This document shows, one piece after another, positions 60,598-64,000 of a stretch of DNA of 64,000 bases. Every line of letters begins with the position of its first letter. The stretch's first letter is position 1. The stretch lies in contig NZ_BSEN01000009.1 of assembly GCF_027921845.1 (NCBI RefSeq), forward strand, positions 1 through 64,000, given 5' to 3'. The notes beneath the pieces are model-generated. The model saw only the letters and a program-made list of their open reading frames with translations, was not told the DNA's origin and ran no database searches. Made by a program: the position numbers and the translations under genes. This DNA comes from Leifsonia poae (GTDB lineage Bacteria > Actinomycetota > Actinomycetes > Actinomycetales > Microbacteriaceae).

Positions 60598-60917
60598 GCC
60601 ACCTTCAGCGACTGACCCCAGTTGATCAGTCCGGCGATGCCGCCCGCGACGGCGACGCCGGCGATACAGCTGACCAGCCCGACCATGCCCATCTTCTGCA
60701 CCCGCCCATTGCTGGAGATGTGGCCGACCACGATGAATCCGGCGGCGACGAGTCCGCCGATCACGGCGAGCGTGAGCACGATGGCGAACACGACGTTCGC
60801 AATTGACTGGAGGGCGGATACGCCAGGGCCGGAGAAGTCCGGCGACGGGTTGGCCACCGTCAGGACGGTGATGACGCGCGAGTGCACGGTCACCAGGGCC
60901 TCGTTGAGTGCGTTCAT
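60594..60917 (-). CDS. VirB2/TrbC-like small two-helix subunit
   Basis: 107 residues with two hydrophobic helices (SIANVVFAIVLTLAVIGGLVA, MGMVGLVSCIAGVAVAGGIAG) after a ~45-residue N-terminus. This matches VirB2/TrbC pilin-like subunits. Overlaps its neighbours by ATGA on both sides. Confidence 0.75.
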   Translation of the reverse strand: MNALNEALVTVHSRVITVLTVANPSPDFSGPGVSALQSIANVVFAIVLTLAVIGGLVAAGFIVVGHISSNGRVQKMGMVGLVSCIAGVAVAGGIAGLINWGQSLKVA

Positions 60918-61069
60918 GATTCGGTATTCCTTTCCGCGGTGTCCGTTTTCGGAGTGGGTTCGTTCGTTTCAGCCATTCGTTTGGCGGTCAGCAGTCCGCT
61001 GCCGACGATGCCGAGCAATGCGGTGCCGACAATCAGCAGGAGGCCGAGCAGGTTAAGCAGGAGGTCCAC
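60914..61069 (-). CDS. Small single-helix membrane protein of the transfer operon
   Basis: 51 residues from GTG at 61069: MDLLLNLLGLLLIVGTALLG is one membrane helix, then a polar tail with TAERNTES. The stop overlaps the next start (ATGA). GGGAG lies about 9 bases upstream. Such tiny membrane proteins are usual in T4SS operons but are often missed by gene finders. Confidence 0.65.
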   Translation of the reverse strand: MDLLLNLLGLLLIVGTALLGIVGSGLLTAKRMAETNEPTPKTDTAERNTES

Positions 61070-61075
61070 GTTGGT

Positions 61076-61720
61076 TCACTCCCCGCTCGCGTTCGCGGCG
61101 GCGTTCGGTAGTGGAACGATCAGGTGCAGCGGCTGTCCCTCGGAGGGGACATCCACGGTGAGCAGAAGGCGGTCGACGCCGGTCGGGAGGTACCAGGCCG
61201 CGGCGAAGGAGCGTTCCTTGTCGTTCGGTACCGTCCAGTCGGTCTTGCTACCAAAGAGACCGGTCGGGAGCCATGGAAGGCCTGCGGCTTTCGCGGCTGG
61301 AGGTCCGTCAGCCGTGTCGAGGACGGCCGGTTCGGGGCGCCCATCGAACTGGGTTCCCTTCAATGTGGTGCCGGTGACGATCTGGTAGGTCTGATTCCCC
61401 TGCGAGGGCTTCCATTCGCCGGTCATCGTGAGCTTCATGAACACCACGGGGGTTCCGGCAGGGAAGAGCTCCTGGTTCGAATCCGGGAGGGTGCACCGGC
61501 AGCCGTGCTTCGACTTGAAGGTGCGGCTGGGGAAGACCTGGATGTAGACGGTGTCCACGATGCCGTCCGCAGCCGGTACTGCAGCGCTCGACGGAGTCGG
61601 CGTCGGCTTGGCCGGCGCAACGGTCGTGAATGATGGGCTTCTGGCGGACCCCGTGGTGACGCAGCCGACCAGCGCAAGGCATGGCAGGAGTGCCGCGATT
61701 GCGATCAGCTTCTTGTTCAT
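61076..61720 (-). CDS. Lipoprotein of the transfer operon
   Basis: 214 residues. Signal with lipobox LPCLALVGC (Cys at 20), a Pro/Thr/Ser-rich linker (~25-50), then a beta domain (VDTVYIQVFPSRTFKSKHG, VVFMKLTMTGEWKPSQGN, LLLTVDVPSEGQPLHLIVP). It probably sits outside the membrane near the channel, like VirB7-type lipoproteins. It is the first gene after transfer module copy 3. Confidence 0.75.
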   Translation of the reverse strand: MNKKLIAIAALLPCLALVGCVTTGSARSPSFTTVAPAKPTPTPSSAAVPAADGIVDTVYIQVFPSRTFKSKHGCRCTLPDSNQELFPAGTPVVFMKLTMTGEWKPSQGNQTYQIVTGTTLKGTQFDGRPEPAVLDTADGPPAAKAAGLPWLPTGLFGSKTDWTVPNDKERSFAAAWYLPTGVDRLLLTVDVPSEGQPLHLIVPLPNAAANASGE

Positions 61721-61753
61721 CTCGAGTCACCTCGGTTCTCGTCTGCGCCTTCA

Positions 61754-61790
61754 CCTACACGTTCCGGTTCGGGGTGGATTTTGGCGCGCA
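61754..61790 (-). promoter_or_regulatory. Transfer-gene module, copy 3 (lipoprotein/T4SS operon)
   Basis: On the minus strand, GCGCGC, 14 bases, then AACCGGAACGTGTAGG, ending 34 bases before the lipoprotein ATG. Core identical to copies 1 and 2 over 14 bases. Confidence 0.7.
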
Positions 61791-61807
61791 TTGGTGAGTT
61801 GGGTTGG

Positions 61808-62905
61808 TCAGGGCACTTGAATGTGCTGGTGGTTGCAGGTGTCGGCGAAGGTGTGTGTGATGTTCATCGTCGGGCCGAGAGCCACGCCAGCCTGGGCGCG
61901 GCAGTCGCTTTGACCGGCACTCGACCCGTGCGGGGCGTAGGGATCCAGCACATGGATCAATTGGATGGAGAGGTCGTCCGCGCCGGTGAGGGATCGACGG
62001 TTGAGGGCGTAGAAATCCACGGCTTTGCCCTTCCAGTGCGCCGACTTGGTCCCGGCGCCAGGTGTTGTGCCGGTGCAGCGGCGATTGAGGTCGCTGATGC
62101 CGACCTGCTGGAACGACTGGACGGCGACGACGATCAGCTGAAGGACGTGTGCGTCAATCACGCAGTTCGGGTCGGTCCCGTTAGCCATGTTGATGACCTG
62201 CTGCTGATACCGGGCCTCGAGGAAGTTCAGCTTCTTTGCCTGAATCGCTTGCACCAGCACTGCCGCGGCAGCGCGGGCGTCCGCCGGGATTTGGCACGCG
62301 CCGGCGGTTGCCCCGGTGAGCGCGGCGAGGACGTGTTGGGCGGGAGTCCAGAAGGGTGCGTAGTGATTCGGGTCCGCGTTGATCTGGACGGCGTGGGCGA
62401 CCAAGGTCGGAGCGGTGGTCTGCCAGCCCGGCACGTGGAGCATCCGCCTGTAAAACGCTGCGGCAGCGGTGGCTGGGTCCATTCGCTGGGCGGGGGTGCC
62501 GTAGCCGGCGCCCTGCTGGAAGACCCCAATAGTGGTGTTGTCGACGGCATCGCCATGGTCGAGGTTCCGTAGGCCGGACTCCCCGATCGCGACCATCAGC
62601 GCGAGCGTTTGACCGTGCGGTGGGATGTTCATCTGCTGGCCGACGGTGACGATTGTTGCGGCGATTCTCAACTGGTCCGGCCCATACCCGTCGACGCTCT
62701 GGCCGACCGCCACGCTGGGCGCGGATCCGCCGCACACTCCCCCACTGCCGAACCCGTTGGCGCCCATTGCGAGCACCATCGTGACCGGCAGAGCGACCAA
62801 GCTGGCGGGGACGACGAGGACAAGGACAGCGACGACGATCAGCAGATTCCGCGTTGCTTTTGGATGAGTGACTGCGTGCGCGGCAGCGGTTCCCGCCGTG
62901 ATCAT
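61808..62905 (-). CDS. Cell-wall hydrolase of the transfer apparatus (VirB1-like)
   Basis: 365 residues. One membrane helix (~22-48), then a lysozyme/transglycosylase-like domain (~75-175): ALMVAIGESGLRNLDHGD, IGVFQQGAGYGTPAQRMDP, AAAAFYRRMLHVPGWQ. The C-terminal part (~270-365: SAHWKGKAVDFYALN, HTFADTCNHQHIQVP) resembles a hydrolase/M15-like domain with His residues. It should open peptidoglycan for the channel. Start overlaps the sigma-like gene stop (ATGA). Confidence 0.75.
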   Translation of the reverse strand: MITAGTAAAHAVTHPKATRNLLIVVAVLVLVVPASLVALPVTMVLAMGANGFGSGGVCGGSAPSVAVGQSVDGYGPDQLRIAATIVTVGQQMNIPPHGQTLALMVAIGESGLRNLDHGDAVDNTTIGVFQQGAGYGTPAQRMDPATAAAAFYRRMLHVPGWQTTAPTLVAHAVQINADPNHYAPFWTPAQHVLAALTGATAGACQIPADARAAAAVLVQAIQAKKLNFLEARYQQQVINMANGTDPNCVIDAHVLQLIVVAVQSFQQVGISDLNRRCTGTTPGAGTKSAHWKGKAVDFYALNRRSLTGADDLSIQLIHVLDPYAPHGSSAGQSDCRAQAGVALGPTMNITHTFADTCNHQHIQVP

Positions 62906-63642
62906 GCCGAGACCTCCTGCTCGAGGACGGCCCGGGCGATCATCATCAGCCGTTTCGCCGTCGCGATCCGCGCTCGCGCCGATCCGGCGTGAATATGCAG
63001 TCTCGCGGCAATCGTGTCGGCGTCGTCGTCGATCATCTCGGCGACCTCACGGAAGCCGCCCCGCTCAGGGACGCATCGCACGACGACGGAGCCAGTGAGT
63101 GGGAGACCTGCGTCGGCGGCCGCGAGTGCAGCGCGCACGGTGTGCGCCGCTTGGCTCACGCGCTCGCGAACTGTCCGAAGCCCGCGTGCGGAGAGGTGGT
63201 GCGTGTCAGCCACGCGATCGCCGTCACCATCGGTGAGCCCCAACTCGCCCACCACTACCCAGTCGGATGGCCCGACGAAATCGGCGACCAGGCTCATCCA
63301 CCGGTTGGCTTCGAACCGACCGATCAACGCATCGAGCGGGTCGACGTCGCGGCCCGACTGAATGTCCGCCGGCAACTCATCGGTCTCAACGACCTTGCGC
63401 GCTAGTTCGCGCAGGACGACATGGCGCGTGATCCCGAAAACAAACGCGTTCGGTGTCCCTTTCGCCGGGTCATATGCGGAACAGCGGCGCCAGACCGACT
63501 CCCGCACGATTTGCAGAACGACGTCGACATCGTTCGGCCGGCCCCACAGACGGTATCGGACGAATGAGCGCATGCTGTCGACGGTGCGGAGAAGTTCTCC
63601 GAGACGATCGTCCACCACTGCGACTTGATTTCCTCCAGCCAC
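62902..63642 (-). CDS. ECF sigma factor-like protein
   Basis: 246 residues. Region 2-like: VDVVLQIVRESVWRRCSAYD, GTPNAFVFGITRHVVLRELA (as in RNA polymerase-binding/-10 reading helices). Region 4-like end: FREVAEMIDDDADTIAARLH, GSARARIATAKRLM. A long insert separates them. Co-transcribed with the wall hydrolase, it could direct polymerase to the GGAAC-containing transfer modules, but this is inference. Confidence 0.6.
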   Translation of the reverse strand: MAGGNQVAVVDDRLGELLRTVDSMRSFVRYRLWGRPNDVDVVLQIVRESVWRRCSAYDPAKGTPNAFVFGITRHVVLRELARKVVETDELPADIQSGRDVDPLDALIGRFEANRWMSLVADFVGPSDWVVVGELGLTDGDGDRVADTHHLSARGLRTVRERVSQAAHTVRAALAAADAGLPLTGSVVVRCVPERGGFREVAEMIDDDADTIAARLHIHAGSARARIATAKRLMMIARAVLEQEVSA

Positions 63643-63773
63643 GAGATCACAACCTTCCTTGCATGGAGGTGGCTAATGCGAAGGATCGGGTTCGAGCCGT
63701 GAGGCCCGTTAGAACAGCGGTGCGACCTGGCGCGCGTGGGCGCGCGAAAGCCCACCTGGGCAAGGGAGTGTGG
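63643..63773 (+). other. Intergenic region right of the transfer operon
   Basis: It contains GC-rich inverted stretches (GGCGCGCGTGGGCGCGC near 63,730). The promoter for the sigma-like gene reads left from here. Nothing else was seen. Confidence 0.35.
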
Positions 63774-63917
63774 ATGAGCCGAGCAGCGCCGAAGTCATGG
63801 GGCTCGGGGCGGCGCCCCCGGATTCGATGGTGGAGCGGCGACTTCGACTCTGAAGTGCGGGAGTCTCAGCCACGATGCGTCACCGCCGCCCTGACTCGAA
63901 TCGCGAGTCCGGCGTAA
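63774..63917 (+). CDS. Small basic hypothetical protein (47 aa)
   Basis: 47 residues from ATG 63774 with AGGGAG seven bases before: MSRAAPKSWGSGRRPRIRWW then a short tail. It is Arg/Trp-rich. No family is known, and it may not be a gene. Confidence 0.35.
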   Translation: MSRAAPKSWGSGRRPRIRWWSGDFDSEVRESQPRCVTAALTRIASPA

Positions 63918-64000
63918 CGGCAAGTGGGGTAAGAATCAGCCGCTCCATTTGGTGCCGCACGCTACCCCTGAATAGGGGTCACAATGCAGCGGCGCGCCGG

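Noticed and set aside
1-64000. CRISPR array, rRNA, tRNA, intact transposase or integrase
   Set aside because: None was found on either strand.

Overview
The window is high-GC DNA with GTG starts and many stop/start overlaps (ATGA, GTGA). Its gene content is typical of Actinobacteria: a DevS/DevR-type two-component pair, tandem universal stress proteins, an SCO6880-family secretion component and a MobF relaxase. A Microbacteriaceae-like host is the best guess from protein style, but no rRNA or tRNA gene is present to test it. Decayed gene pieces, internal repeats and a complete conjugation module suggest a large plasmid or an integrative conjugative element. No integrase, replication initiator or parA gene was recognised.

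Layout. (1) 1-10 kb: metal and redox accessory genes. These are a CDF metal exporter with its ArsR repressor inserted between a methyltransferase gene and a decayed copy of that gene's 3' end; a ketopantoate-reductase-like gene; a five-gene flavin/iron-sulfur operon (Ser-rich membrane protein, ApbE, ferric-reductase-like membrane protein, NuoF-like protein, ferredoxin); a VIT-family transporter; and a CPA1 antiporter. (2) 10.4-34.7 kb: hydrolase/MarR, a bactofilin-like membrane protein, a CPBP protease, and then a dormancy/hypoxia-type island. The island holds a CPA2 antiporter, two zinc alcohol dehydrogenases, a beta-CASP hydrolase, an MgtA-type P-ATPase, six universal stress proteins, a PNPOx-like flavoprotein, a flavodoxin and a DevS/DevR-like system. 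Several of its promoters carry copies of a DevR/OsdR-like box close to GGGACTTTCGTCCC. (3) 34.8-37.4 kb: a ParB-like gene and a small unknown gene, each preceded by the same roughly 190-bp leader. A third, decayed copy of leader plus gene sits at 16.3-16.9 kb. (4) 37.9-44.8 kb: an OmpR-type two-component pair, membrane proteins, regulators and a lipoprotein. (5) 44.8-63.9 kb: the transfer region. It has a candidate oriT, a MobF relaxase/helicase, a four-gene Qat anti-phage system (QatABCD), SSB, a TraG-like coupling protein, a VirB4-like ATPase, an SCO6880 protein, a VirB6-like channel, a VirB2-like subunit, a lipoprotein, a cell-wall hydrolase and an ECF-like sigma factor.

How the parts work together. 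The transfer genes look co-regulated: the relaxase, SSB and the lipoprotein head gene each have one copy of a shared promoter-type module, GCGCGC-N14-AACCGGAACGTGTA, in the same orientation relative to the gene. The Qat operon sits between the relaxase and SSB as defence cargo. The stress island probably gives the host tolerance of hypoxia or starvation through a DevS/DevR regulon. At least six short gene remnants (methyltransferase, CDF, ArsR-like, VIT, alcohol dehydrogenase and the small unknown gene) show repeated insertion and loss.
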